Shown here: positions 25,201 to 37,939 of the stretch, piece after piece
Numbering within the stretch: the first letter of the stretch is position 1
How the letters are laid out: each line of letters starts with the position of its first letter
Source: Campylorhamphus procurvoides
Lineage: Eukaryota > Chordata > Aves > Passeriformes > Dendrocolaptidae
Direction of reading: 5' to 3'
Assembly: GCA_013396655.1 (NCBI GenBank)
Contig: WBMV01000085.1
Span: 1,187,788 to 1,251,787 of the forward strand
DNA: 64,000 nt
The notes under the pieces: model-generated
Databases searched by the model: none
What the model saw: only the letters and a program-made list of their open reading frames with translations
Told to the model about the DNA's origin: nothing
Made by a program: the position numbers and the translations under genes

Positions 25201-27839
25201 CAGCAGCCCATGCCAGGCTTCACTCAGTGCTGCTGGGCATTATTCAGGAAAAAATGAAGAGGATATACTGTGAATTTCCAATAAGCCATGTTCAAGCTTC
25301 ATTCAATGGCCCAGATTCAAATGCTACCACCACTGCTAGCCCAGAGCTCAAGTTTCAGGCTTGAGGTACAGATAAATCAGCAGATCTGGGGAGGGGCATC
25401 ACTCTTACTCCAGAGCTGGGGGCTTGTGAGCTTGCGTGGATGCCACACAGGCAGATATTTCTAATCTCAAGGTAAAGGCAAAAAGGTACTTGGGGCTCTA
25501 AAAGGATAGCAGAGACTACATGACATCAAACCCCAGGTGGGATGAAGGTGGAACTCAGACTCCATACCTTTTTTCTCCCAACATTTAATAGGACTGGCTC
25601 TGTCTCTGGTTTCTAATTCATTGCAAAGTGAATCAGTGTCACAGCTAAAAATCGGAGAAATGAAACACAGTGTGTGCTTTGCACAGCAAAAAAGCTCCCA
25701 GTTCCAGCCTGCCTGTTCTCCAAGCCAGTCCCACACACAAAGGTTACACCCTGTCCTTCATCCTTCTATTGTCTATCAGATAAACAAGCATCACTTCGGA
25801 GAATAGCACAATTCTTATCTTCTTTACTATCCAATTTCTGCCAGCTGACTGTATCAGACGCTGTTACAGTGCCATCATTTATGATATCATGATCTTCTCT
25901 TAAGTTTTTCTTTGGCACTCAACATAAATATTTATAGCCAAAGATTTTAGACTTATTTAGACATTATTATAGAGATATAATAAAATGATGGAGATTCAAA
26001 GTTTTCCAAATACTGTCTCTGTCAGAAGTTACTGGTGTTTTTTTAAAGAAGCTGATTTTCTTTATGAATAAAACTGTATTTGGCTCCTTAATTTCAAACA
26101 GGTGTGCGTATCCACCCCCCTCTTCTCACAGGAATAAGGGGTGTTTTATTAGAATGTATCTTCCATTAATTACTAAAGTCTCCATGGCTGGTATATATTA
26201 TTAGTCACATTTTACAAGTGCTAAGGAGGCTGTGAGATACTGTGTTCAGGGATGAGAAAGTGTCAGAAAACCAAAAACTTCAAAGGATCATCAGGCATCA
26301 GCACTAATATTTAGAAAATTCTGGCTTTGTTGGTGAGTCATAGAGAGACATGGAGGCGGTATCTTTACAGTTTGGTATTGAAAAACACTGATCACCTGCT
26401 ACGGAACTCAGCAGCAGGCTGAAAGCACCAGCTTTTCATTGAGGTGAAAAAACCAAAAATTGTCCATGTGCCATTTGAAAATCAGAATGCCAAGTTCAGA
26501 AACAGATTGCTTTATTTCTCTCTTTTATATTGTCAGAAATTATTTACCTCACAAATGTTGCATCATCCAAATTCTCAAGAACACTTCTCTTCTTTTGGCA
26601 CAACTTAATTTATTCATCTATTGATTTTTACTGAGCTCAAAGTAACGGGAATTGAAATAACCAAGATCCAAAATAGTGAGAGGATAGATTATTGCCAAGG
26701 GAGGTGTATGGAGGAGGAGGACAGATCATATCTTGGAGGGTTGTTGAACTTAATTAGGTTGTGAGGATGGTTGGAGGATGTTGTGGAAGGACAACTGCCA
26801 GGTTTGGGACCAGCCTGACAGGAGAGATAATGCTACATGGTCTGCTGTTACAAGACAGTGGCTCAGGGAGTGAAAGGTGGGACAAAGCAAAAAAAAGGAG
26901 GCAAAACTATGAGTGTGAACAAAGAAAACTGATGTCCAGATGAGAGAGTAATAGACACCAGCCCATAATTATATGTTGAGGAAGTGGACAAAGAGCTGAA
27001 TTATGCCAAGCCCAGCACAAGCCCCTCTCAGACTTTGTGCCTTTCAACGCCACCAACAGCCATAGGTCCTGATCTGTCAGTGCCTCCCACCTTGTCTTGT
27101 CCTTTGCATTTGTGCAGAACTAGAGGAAGAGATACTGGTAGAATTTTATGGTTATTTTCTACTTATTTGTAGGTATTTTGTACTTATTTTCCACAGGTGT
27201 ACACTTGCAGCAGCATGGTCATATTGCTCTAACACCTGGGCTTAATTACTTTCACAGGCTCACAACAGGATGGATGGTCATCATGGAAAATGGATTCAAT
27301 CAGCAGGGATGACTGTGCTGTTCTGTGTGAGCTGCTTAAGGGAGCTGTCTCCATGGTGTTTAAGCATTTACTGCAGTAAGTGAGGTGCCTGCAGCTCCTT
27401 GCAAGGCAGCTGGGCAGCCACTGAGTTAGGGACTGAAAGCATACGGACTTTCATCTAGATGACTGGCAAGTTTATAAGGCAAATGGACAATAAATTCCAG
27501 CAAATCCATGATGTTCTTACACCTGATCCAGCACTACAGTGTGTTTACTCTGTGTATATGTCAGCACACACTTCATGGAACTCCAAACCTCTCTGTGGGC
27601 AACTTTTTACATTTGGATATATGTGCCTATTCCTGAAGCAACCTAGATAAAAGATTTCCCCTTTCCTTCCTTCCCACTAGTGATGATTTTATTCTATATG
27701 AAACAGATTTTTTTAACAAAATGTTAAGCGTTGTTATTGCTACTATTTCAAATTGATAGATGTGCCAAAATGCAAAAACCTGTGAGACAATCCCTGTGCT
27801 TTTGACAACATTTTAAAGGCCTCACAGTGATTGTTAAGT

Positions 27840-28140
27840 AGGCCATTATGGGTGTTCAAGTTTTTAAAATGTATTGATTTAAATTATGTATGTTAATGTA
27901 CCTATCAACATTACAAATGTAGTTTGCAGCAAACTACTTATAATATATGAATGCTAAGCCATAAATAATAACTGTGGCTGTAAATTAAATTACTTAATTA
28001 AACTGCAAAGATGCACTCTAATTTGAAACAGAAAATTACTTTGAAGTGATTTCAGCAGCTGATAATCCTTTTAGAGCAGTAGAGTTTTATGAGCCATAAT
28101 CATCTTTAAGTCAATCATCAAACTTTCTGATAGATTTTAC
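27840..28140. promoter_or_regulatory. Candidate conserved non-coding element
   Basis: AT-rich but not a simple repeat, with a dense set of homeodomain-type words: TAAATTAAATTACTTAATTA at 27981-28000, TTAATTAA at 27994-28001, GAGCCATAATCATC near 28091, and a PBX-like GTCAATCATCA near 28110. No open frame. The call rests on composition and motif density alone. Confidence 0.35.
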
Positions 28141-31100
28141 CCACTAGCTTGGTTGGCTGGGTATTGCTATGCCCTGAATGCAATGGATGTGACAGACTGT
28201 CATAGTGACTATGGAAGACACTTGTTAAACAAAATATGGAAGTGCTTTAATGAATTCTTTTCTGGTAGAATTTGAACAGCTTTGCTTTGGGTATCAGCAA
28301 GAACTAAGGTCTTAGAAGGACCTGAATTTCAAGAGACTGCAGACACCAATTGATTCTAAAGAAGTAACAGATACTCTGGAGTTTTTGAATATGCACCAAA
28401 AAGAATCAAAACTGATAGCAGCATTTAATATGAAGCTCTGAAATACAAGCTGAGCAGAAATGCAATGCTTAAGCTCTATCACTATCCTGCCTTACATTGC
28501 TGGTATAGCAGATTAGATTCTGGATGAGTTTCAATGGATAGGATACCCCAAAATAACTTACCAAACATGGACTACTGAACACACAAGCTGTTTTGATAGT
28601 TTGTTTGTACCTAAATGGAAAGAGATGAAGTTTTAGAAAGTACTGGAGAGCTTGTGTTCAAGGGGCAATGGGCCTTTTCTGCATAGCCCAAATGAAGCAC
28701 TGCACCTGCCTTGGAATCACAGAGTGAAAACCTGGGATTGTGAAGGCACATGTAACTGGTCAAGGCTTACCTGGAGCTCAGGGTAATGGCAGCACTGCTG
28801 TATATCCATAGGGACACTCCTCAAACCCTCTGGGCCCTAAGGGCACCCTAGGCACTTGCTAGGGCACCTCTTCATTCTGAGTTCTGCCACTCGATCTCAC
28901 CTGGTATATTTATTCTCTGAAGTCAATTTCCAGACACTTTGAGTGTTGGTTGGGTTTTTTCCCCTTTACTATAAAAAATGCAAATGTTGGGAGATGGTGT
29001 GATCACGTATCACTGAATGATGAAACATTCAACTGCTTTCAGTTAAAGGGAACTTTATTGTTTGATCTCTCAGCCTGATAATTACAAATAATTCAACAGC
29101 AAGATTTGTTTTTTTAATTATGTTTTGATTTCTCCCCTGCAGGATCTGGTTGGGCAGCATTGATTCTACAAAGGAAGAAATCAGAAATTTGAAAACTTGA
29201 TCGGTAACCTGTTGTGAATTCTAGTTTGGGCAGTTACCAGCACAGGGGCAATGCCTGGTGTGAGAGGAGGGAATGTGCAGCATGAACATATCCTCCCCAG
29301 GTAGGACTGACATGCCTTTCTACTTCTTCCTCCTCACCAGCACATGGGTGAAGTCCTCAGCTTCATGTCCTTCCTCCTTCAGTGGCAGATCCCCAGGATT
29401 CTTCTGATTGATGAGGAGGGTAAGGAGGAGAAAATCCCTACAATTCTGGTCCCCTTCTACAGCAACAGGGGCATCTTTTCTCTCACTGTCTCCTGCCGTG
29501 CCGTATAGAAGCTTTGTTCTCCTCCTTCACTGTGGGATGAATGGAATTAAAGAGGCAGAACAGATCCTTTAGGATATAACCTGTGGGTGCATCCCTGTTA
29601 TGCTTCTTTCTCATTAGCCACTGCAATTATATCACAGACAGCAGTGGCCCCAGAAACCAACCTGGTGTCCTGAGACTCCCCTCCAAAAAGCAGCAGTAAT
29701 TTGGTGGTGTTTTCAGAGGAGAGCTTAGCCAGATATCTGAATGAGATGCTCAGTCTCCAGTGTGATTCTAATGCAAACACCCCAAAGCTGTGCTCATTTT
29801 GTCTGCTTCTGGGACACAGTAGCATCACTTCCCTCCCATTATGCCCCAAAAATCCATGTTTTCCCATGCAGTCAGTCAAACTAGTGTTGAGGGTGAGGAA
29901 AACAAAGATTTTAAATGCACACTTGCTCAAGGGAAGACATTTATGAAATGCATGTATCTGCTAATTTTGCCTTGCGGCTTCATTTCATTCGAGTTGTGTC
30001 ACTTGACTAGAAACTTTTCATGCCCATTCTTGGGGATCAGACACAGAGATCCCCTGGGAGAGTGTGTTCCAAGTCTCACTCCGCTGCTGAACGATGCAAG
30101 CTGTAGAAATATTGCAAATGATTCTGATATCAACAGCCAGACCTGCATAAGCCTGACATTGCAGATTTTCTTTGGGTCAGCTGTCAGCCTTTCAGATGCC
30201 CTACAGCCTGTTTGCTATATATACCATATACACCCCCAGCCTGCCCGTGGGGCTTTGGCACAGGCTGGCTGTGAGGCATGGGGGTGACCAGCTGCACAGT
30301 CCCTTCTGAGGCTCTGCCAACTGCTCTACACTGCACTATTTATGTGTTTTATCTCTAAGGAATACATTGCAGAGAAAGGCTAAAACAATGTTTTGGAAAC
30401 TTCAGTTTCAGTAGCTTTCTGTGGTGAAATTTATATTGCAGAACCTGGTGTCTTGCCTCTGTTTTTTGAGATCTGGAGGTAAATTATAGTATTATAATGA
30501 AACCCCTACTCTGTCAGGTTGATGGGGAGAGTAGATTTCAGATCCACAATGACACAGATGAAGACATTTGAGAGATTTACAGTGACTAGTATTGTTTCAG
30601 TCTCTCTTCATACTATGCCATGAAAAGTTCCAAGAAATTTCATGGAGGAACATTTTTCCTCCCTCTTTGAAACACATCATACTCAAATCCAGTATCCTGG
30701 GACATGACAGGAGACTAAGAGAAGGCTGACTCCTAAATCTGGCTTATTCTGCTGTTGGGCATAAGTGATACCTCTTGCTTGGCAGAGGCACCTGGAATGC
30801 CTGTCCCTGGCTCAGGATTGAATTTCCTTGGTAAGGCCAAGCTTGACTGCGAGAGGAAGCAATGGCCACAAAACAGGAGGTGTCTCAGCTTGCAAAGCAG
30901 CTTTTAAATCTAAATCTGAGCATCTTTGTCTTATGCTAGGTCTCTAAATTATCTAAATCTAGATATTAGGTGTCTAAATTTTAGACACAGAGAAATATAG
31001 ATATGTTTGTATTATTCAATTAGCATTTATATTTAAAACTTGCATTGATTAATATTTCTCATATTCTTTTCTCATGTCAGTATTTTACAGGTGTATTTGA

Positions 31101-34100
31101 AAGTGTGTTCTAAAAACAAGATGCATTGTCTTTGGTTCTGTTATAGGAATTGAATGATGTCTCTGTTCTCCATGAGCTTTTGACTTAAAGGATCAATATT
31201 GACCAATACTGATCAATAAACTGGTTTTTTCCTACTATTTCCTACAAGTCAGTTAAGTGCCAGTTTAACCCAACAGCTGTGAGCTGCTAATGCGTTACAC
31301 CCCGACTCACTCTGATAATTTCCACCTGAAAAGATTCAAAATGGTAATACTATGGATCAAACAAATATTATTTACATTAACAGATGCCTACTGACATCTG
31401 ATTAAGATAACTAATGGCAATTCTTTCTAGCAGTCAGCGAAGCAGTCAGCACATCAGACAAACATGGTCCATCCTTTAATACATGAGCCTTGTTGGGTGC
31501 ACGAGCAGCTCTGCCAAAGGACCATTTGGAATCACAGAAACCCCAGTTCTTCTGTCCCTGAGCTGTGTGTGCATTTGGATCCCCCAACACATGCCCAAAG
31601 TTTCCCCTGGGTCACAGGGCAGTTATTCTTTCCCAAGTCCCTTGCCTAAGGATTGTAAGCTCTCCACTCACTTCAGTGGTTGCTTGTCCTGCCCCAGCTG
31701 CTCTGCTTTGGAAATCTGCAGTCTCTCAGTGAAAACCACTTTCCTCATTTCTCTGGGGAGGTCAGACTGGCTGACCCATCACATCACTAGGCTGATTCTA
31801 TGCCAAAATATGGATTCTTATTTAAAAAAATGATCTCTTTGAGAAAAATTATACATTCCACTACAGACCTTTACTGGAGTCAAATAGGTTACAGCTACAT
31901 TGTGCAAGGGCTGAGGCTCCCAGGCTCTGCTTCAGGCAAATTTCAACACACATCTCCTTTCCTTATCCAAACAAGTGTCATGGGAGCAGGGTCTGATGCA
32001 ATTTACTGGTATTCCCAGGTGTGACTATTACAGAAAACTCCTTTGTAGTTGAAACTGAGATGTTTGAGCCTAAATCATCCTCTAAATGCAACTCAACCTC
32101 AATACAGGGGTGGACATTTAGAAGAGTTTCTCTATAAGGAGTGATAAATAGACATAGTATGGGAAATGATAATTTCCCTATTTATTTCCCAGTAAAAGTT
32201 TCCCCTTTCAGATAATACAAGTTGTGGGACATAATCAACGAGCTGATCAGCCAGAAATATTTATTTACACTGTGTAATTATTTGGTGGAATACATTGCCA
32301 CAAAATTTTGGGGGCCAGAATAAAAATGGTTTTTAAAACCCATAGGATCAATTACTGGGAAAAAAAAATCTTCCCTTTCTCTTAAATGCTGTGATCTGCT
32401 ACAATCTGAGTCAGAAAATTCCTATGCCACAGATTGCCAGAAGTTTGGACCACATGCCATACTTCGAAGAGAGTTGTCATTGCATGCTTCCTCTGTTACT
32501 CTGTATTTCTTTTCCTCAGCATTTGCTATTGGCCCATGTGCATGAGGTAAGATCAACCTGCTATTGAATATGGCTATTTCCATGTGTGGATACATCTTTC
32601 AGAAAAACCTTGAAATTCAGGGATCAGTAAAGACACTAAAGAAGTGTCTTTAAATCTGTAAAGATTTTTTTTTGAAGACATGGATGCAAGGATATGAAAT
32701 GTAGTATATTGTGAAATCCTTATCTTTGTAAAATATGAAAAGAATGCAGATTGGAGCTTAAACAATAATGTCTTTGTGGGTAGGTAGTTTTCAGTTGGAC
32801 CTCACGCAGTACCCACGTAATCAGCAATGTATTTGCTCAATGAATTGACCTTGCTGAACCACCAAAACGTGAAGGATAGAGCAAGTAAACTAAAAGCCTA
32901 AGGCAATGTAGGGAATCTACAGTAACGTAGTGTCTTTCTGTAACCTATGTCCTGCATTCCAACCCAACAACCCCAACAAAGGAATTTCATCATTTTGGGT
33001 TAATTGATCTTTAAATGAGGCCCTTTGACAGTGTCTTATAACCTGAAAAATAGCTGGATATCTAACGTAACCTAAGTAATCATTAATTTTCTAAATGAAG
33101 GTTAGAAGGGCAGTTTCAGATCCATTTTTCCCCTTTATCTTACTTTTCTGGTATTAATCATCCTGTCCTTTGGCTCAACTGCAGGGGCATTAAGAGTATC
33201 CTATTACCAGTGCAAATAAATGAAGCAATCAAAAAAAAATCTTTTCCACCTACATCAAATAAGCTCTGTGAGACAAAGACTCTTTTCTTGGTCACTTAAT
33301 TCAGGATTGCAATGGAATTTGATTCCCAAATGGTTGACAAAAATTAGTCTGGGTGAGGAAAGTTTATTAAATTTTTCTCTTAATTCTTTGCTCTTAGGAT
33401 ATGGCATTGTAATTTACATCGTTATTGTAAGGGTTTACTGTTTGATTCTGCTATGTAAAAATTACAGCAAATGTCTGATTATGGACTCATGGATTGTTCT
33501 CCAAGCCTCTGGAAGAGTCTCTGTATGTCCCTAAGCAACACTTTTCTACCCAGCTCTCTCATCTTCTCTCTCCAAGAATTACCAAGTGGATTAAAAATGT
33601 GGCTTTTAAGATATGTGCCTAATGAATTGCTGTGTTATGTCTCTTTTTTTCCTGTAAAAGAAAAAGCACCAACAATTGCAGTTTGAGTTGGAAGCAAGTT
33701 ATGAAATCCCTGATGTAGAACAACTGTGGTCTAGATGAGCTGAATGGTTTTGCCTGGTCACAAGTCAGGAAACATAAAAGAGGAATAGCAGTGAAATTAC
33801 CAGCTGGTGAAGCAGAGCTTTTGGCTAGGAGGAAAGACCTCTTTACCACCTCAAGGCTTGACTCAAAAGACTAATATTATAGTCTATATGCTTTTCATTT
33901 ATTGTATTAAACCTGTTCAGCAGCAACAGATTGTCTGACCTGTGCATGGGATTAGTTTCATATGGAACTGTTATATTTCAGACTCCTAAAAGGAAAACCC
34001 ACTTGACATCTGGGAGAAAAGGGCAGCATGTATATTATGAAATTTCATGAATCCAGTAGAAGTAAGGGTTCAACTAGAGGTGAAAAATAATCATGTTTTA

Positions 34101-35107
34101 AATGTCAATGGGTAGTATAGCCTATTACAGTATTACTTTGCTCCTGCTTTTAATAGGGTATCATTGCTATTTTCAATTGGGTTGCAGCAGTGGAACCGGG
34201 AAACAGAGCCCTTAGGCTGCTTTAATTTATAATAGGATATAAATTATTTGGAGCTGAAATTTCATCAATTTAATGGCATAGTGTCAAAAAATTTAAGCTA
34301 CATCCATGAAAAATACAGATTTTTCCAACTATGTACAAATGTTAGTGCTTTTATTCGAGTCTATATTTCATGCTATGCCAGCAACCAATATGAAGAATAA
34401 AGCACAGATTTCCTTGATCTCAAAATTAAGCCCATCAATGCTATGAAACAACTCTCATCATCTGCCTTCCTCCTCTCAGCTGAGGAAGCTCAGAAACACC
34501 AACAAGGAATTGTCTATAAATAGAATATAATAGGAGCTAGTAATGAAAATATTAGCCATTTTCCTGCCATGGTATCTTCACAACCTTTTCTGGTTTGTAT
34601 TTCACAGATGATGGCCACACTATGGTTGCATCCCAAGTGAATTTTACATAATCCTATTCCCCATAGTCTGTGTAATTCAGTGACCCTTTAGTATTTGCTT
34701 TAATCCAGCCAATTTCTACACCTGGAACAGACCTAGACGGACTTTCCAACTCCTCAGGAAAAAGTTTCTACTATTATGATTTAAATGTGTTCTGTTTAAA
34801 AAATTCAGGTAGCAGAACATTCACTCACTGCTATGGAGGTTACAATGCTCCTGTATCCTTCAAAATGTCTTAACTAAATGGCAACGATTAATTAAGGCAA
34901 AATTGCATTGAGTAGGATGGTCACCTTCAGTACAATTAAAAAGAAATGTTCTGCTACAAAAGAAGAGTCATGCAATTCCTGTTCTCCCAAGCTCTGCTGG
35001 AAATATATACTGACAGGTTAATAAAAGCATTTCTAAACAGTTGTAAGAAATCAGCCATCTGATTCAAGAATTCTGTTCCTCAGTTAACTTATGATTCAGC
35101 TACTGAA

Positions 35108-35142
35108 AACTTCGGTTTCCCATCTGTGAGATGACAAAATTG
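35108..35142 (-). repeat. Possible MIR-type relic
   Basis: cttcggtttcccatctgtga followed by gatgacaaaat resembles the reverse complement of the MIR tail (CTCAGTTTCCTCATCTGTAAAATG). Short and diverged. Confidence 0.35.
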
Positions 35143-36762
35143 AATGAAAACAGTATTAATATTTATGTTCTAAATAGAAAAGACTTTCAAAGCATGTTCA
35201 TAAAGTGGAAAATAAAATCAGGAGTTTATCCAAAACTTTCTGGCATTTTGCATATTTAAACTTTATCAGCCTTGCTGCCAGGATTTGTTGGCTGAAGTGC
35301 AAGAGATTGTATTTTATAAAAGTTATTAATATGGGTGGATAATAATTTAATTTTTATATCATTTGAATGGTAAGGCTCTATTATGTGAGTCAGTTAATTT
35401 TAGCTACAGTTCATATTGTTAAGGATATGTTTTCCAAAACTACCCACAGGTGGGAAAAATACTATTTGGTCTGGTTGAAATGTTTCATGATTGTAGTGTT
35501 TATGTGCCACATAAAGATCATTCAGCAGAAGCTGTGTGCATGTGCACACATATCAGAGCTACTCGTAAAAATTATATGGATATGAAAATACAATGAACTT
35601 TTTCCATATACAGAGCCTTATTTCTAATTAACCATGTTGCCTTCATATGCATAAAATCCCATCCCTTGTTAACAGTATAAACTTGGCAGTCACTAGAAGT
35701 AGCTGATGGAAAATTAAGTACTTTGTTTGAAACAATTTAGTAAGTCCTTATGCATGGAATTTCCTTGTATTGCAGCCTACCAGTCCTTCCCTCTTTTCTG
35801 ATACATGCTCCAAAATGGGGACATCGATACGTCCAACTGCTAAGATCACATGATGCATTACTCCAAATGGCCTGCATTTACCCAGTGAGAGAACGTGCAA
35901 AAAAAGAGCAACTTCTACACATTTTTTGCCTCTCATTCTCATAACAGCACAGGATTCACTTATATTATTTTGCAGTTGAAAAGAGAAAACTCATCCTTTA
36001 GACAAGAAGCACAGGCCCAGTGCAGGAACTGTCTCTCCTGGCAGTACAAGCATAACTGGCCTGAAATACTTGGACTTTTGAATTCAAGCATCACTAAACA
36101 GCAGCTCAAAGATAGCAAAAGGTACTTCTCTGTGAAGGCTGACACTATTTTTTCATTTTGCATATTGCAAAAAACCCACCATCACTGCACAAGGTGGCAC
36201 AAGGCAGAAAAACCCCAACCATTTGCTTACAGTTCCCATGTGCAGAATTGAGTGCCATAGAGAACTCAGGATGGGACGTCCTGATGAAATGCTAATAGAT
36301 TTCTTTCAGAAGACTACTGTAATTTCATAACTAAATTTTGATCCTAACTTCAGGGAAGGAGTTGTGGAATGTGTGTCTCTCAATTTGGTATGGAAAGAAT
36401 GAGAGATCTGGTTTTGGTTATTTTACTCTAAGCATCACAGTAGGGATGCTCTGCTACCTTACTGGAGAAAGTGCCTGTCCTTTACTCTTTACCTGGATGA
36501 CTAAAGCTATTCTAATTTAACTCGTAGTGTATATTATTGCTGTATACACCCAAAGAAGATGAGAAGGGTCATTTCTGTTTATGCACATTAAAAACAAAAA
36601 ATCCCATGGGCTACCAGGGAACTAGGATTGCAAATATGGTTTCTGAAACATGCATTTCTCCAACAGTTCACCCTTGAATTTGTGCAATGGACAACAACAG
36701 ACTCACTCCCAAAGTGGTGGATGTTGTTTCTATAAGGCACTCATTTTTTTACTGCTGTGACT

Positions 36763-36781
36763 TAGCACCACCGTGTGGCCA
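36763..36781 (-). promoter_or_regulatory. Partial CTCF-like motif
   Basis: Minus strand TGGCCACACGGTGGTGCTA against the common CTCF consensus TGGCCACCAGGGGGCGCTA: 15 of 19 bases agree, but two strongly conserved positions (A at 9 and C at 15) differ. It lies about 0.8 kb beyond the DYNC2I1 poly(A) signal. Confidence 0.25.
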
Positions 36782-37513
36782 CTTTTGAGTTTGCTCAATT
36801 TAAGTAACATACAGAAACGTTAACAGTTCATTAATTTGAAACTACAAATACTCCAGTCTATTTTAGATAGAGATGGTAAATATTTTAAATATATACATGT
36901 TTGCTAAATACTAAAAACATCTTTTAATTTTCCTTTTTTTTTCACAAATCTGTGTTTGTTTAATCAGGGGTTTCCTCATGATCTTTAAGATAGATGTTGT
37001 TAGGCTACAAAAGATATTTTCGGAGCTTGGTCTTGATCCAAACTTTACCAATAGTGTACAGAAATTAGTATCACATGATAAATAGGAGTCTGTAAATTAT
37101 TTTCAGAATTAAACAGGTCTGTATTTTCTGATTTACATCAGAAATCCCAAAAGATTTAGAATCTCAGTACCTCTCCCATGGACACTGTTCACAGAGTATG
37201 ACCCAAACAGGGAGTGTACATCTCAGAACTTGAGTTAGTCAGGTTTTGCAAAGTTTCTGGGTCAAAATCAAAACTAAGACATTTGTGATGTAAATTTGTA
37301 TTCTGGTATGTTTGCATAAAGTCTTTAGATAGACACAAGAAAGTTTTATCAAGAATTAGTGTTTAAGAGGCCCAGAGGTGGCAATCTCCCTACATTCAGG
37401 TTGCACAGAGGCACGACTTTATGGTTGCCAAAGGACTGGCATGATTTACTCCAGAGCAGAATAATGAGAAACACTGCGCAGTTTGTAAGAATACCTTTTC
37501 ACTATTTTGAAAA

Positions 37514-37550
37514 AATATATATACATCTAGAGTATATATATTATATATAA
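37514..37550. repeat. TA-rich simple repeat
   Basis: Alternating TA runs (tatatata, ttatatataa) just beyond the predicted poly(A) site of DYNC2I1. Confidence 0.8.
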
Positions 37551-37584
37551 CACTTCCAATAATGAAATATGTTTCATCATATTT

Positions 37585-37767
37585 TTTAGTACAATAATGG
37601 TGGATTTTATTCTGACATTTCTATGATAAAATATATTTTTCAATTGAAATACCACATTGATCGTCTTTAAAATATATACAAGTTATATACAAATACAAAA
37701 TTACAATTATTTTAATTGCAGACAAATATAATCTAAACATTTTGCAATAAATTGTACAACTCTGCTT
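37585..37767 (-). other. DYNC2I1: DYNC2I1 3' UTR (predicted)
   Basis: AT-rich stretch between the stop codon and the first good AATAAA on the minus strand. It contains two TGTATATA octamers (37684-37691 and 37673-37680). The exact end is inferred from the signal position; a longer UTR using signals further left cannot be excluded. Confidence 0.6.
37606..37611 (-). terminator. Poly(A) signal AATAAA of DYNC2I1
   Basis: AATAAA on the minus strand in the context CAGAATAAAATCC, about 157 nt after the stop codon. It is the first canonical hexamer downstream of the stop. Cleavage would fall near 37585-37595. Confidence 0.6.
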
Positions 37768-37939
37768 CTAAAAAGACTGCAGTAAAATAGAGTGCAGTTT
37801 GTTGGATTCCTCAGGCTGAGGTGATGCCCACTTCTTCTTTACATACTGAATGTCTATCTGCCCAGATTCCTTGGCCAGCACGATGCCCAACAATCCATTT
37901 GCTTTTTCTGGTTCTCCTAGCAGAGCCATAGCTACAACT
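37768..37939 (-). CDS. DYNC2I1: DYNC2I1 terminal coding exon 24 (residues 999-1055) and stop
   Basis: [18 protein letters not shown], then [20 protein letters not shown] and LHSILLQSF before TAG at 37770-37768. Human has LVAMAAVGEPEKAGG and SIDIQHLKRRWA. The last propeller strand (GQIDIQYV) is complete. The human tail beyond LLLQ (EALWPEGKLHK) is replaced by SF-stop, so the bird protein ends about nine residues sooner. Acceptor ttctgatttcag. Confidence 0.97.

Larger units (their letters stand above)
9881..27839. other. Intergenic sequence, no gene seen
   Basis: About 18 kb without a recognisable exon or RNA gene. Notable items inside it are the AT-rich block at 10240-10500, the paired POU octamers at 11373-11392, the CAGATA repeat and the A-rich repeat. 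Short GC-richer patches near 16.6, 20.3, 23.3, 23.8 and 24.1 kb yield only short overlapping frames. Confidence 0.6.
28141..37584. other. Intergenic sequence downstream of DYNC2I1, no gene seen
   Basis: No exon was recognised on either strand. Contains a possible MIR relic (35108-35142), a motif-dense AT-rich block (34120-34330), a 17-base near-perfect palindrome TGTCTAAA-T-TTTAGACA near 30970-30990, and a partial CTCF-like site (36763-36781). Confidence 0.6.

Noticed and set aside
29100..29200. Strong acceptor-like site (ttgatttctcccctgcag) in the spacer
   Set aside because: No open frame, donor or homologous exon follows; a lncRNA exon is possible but unsupported.
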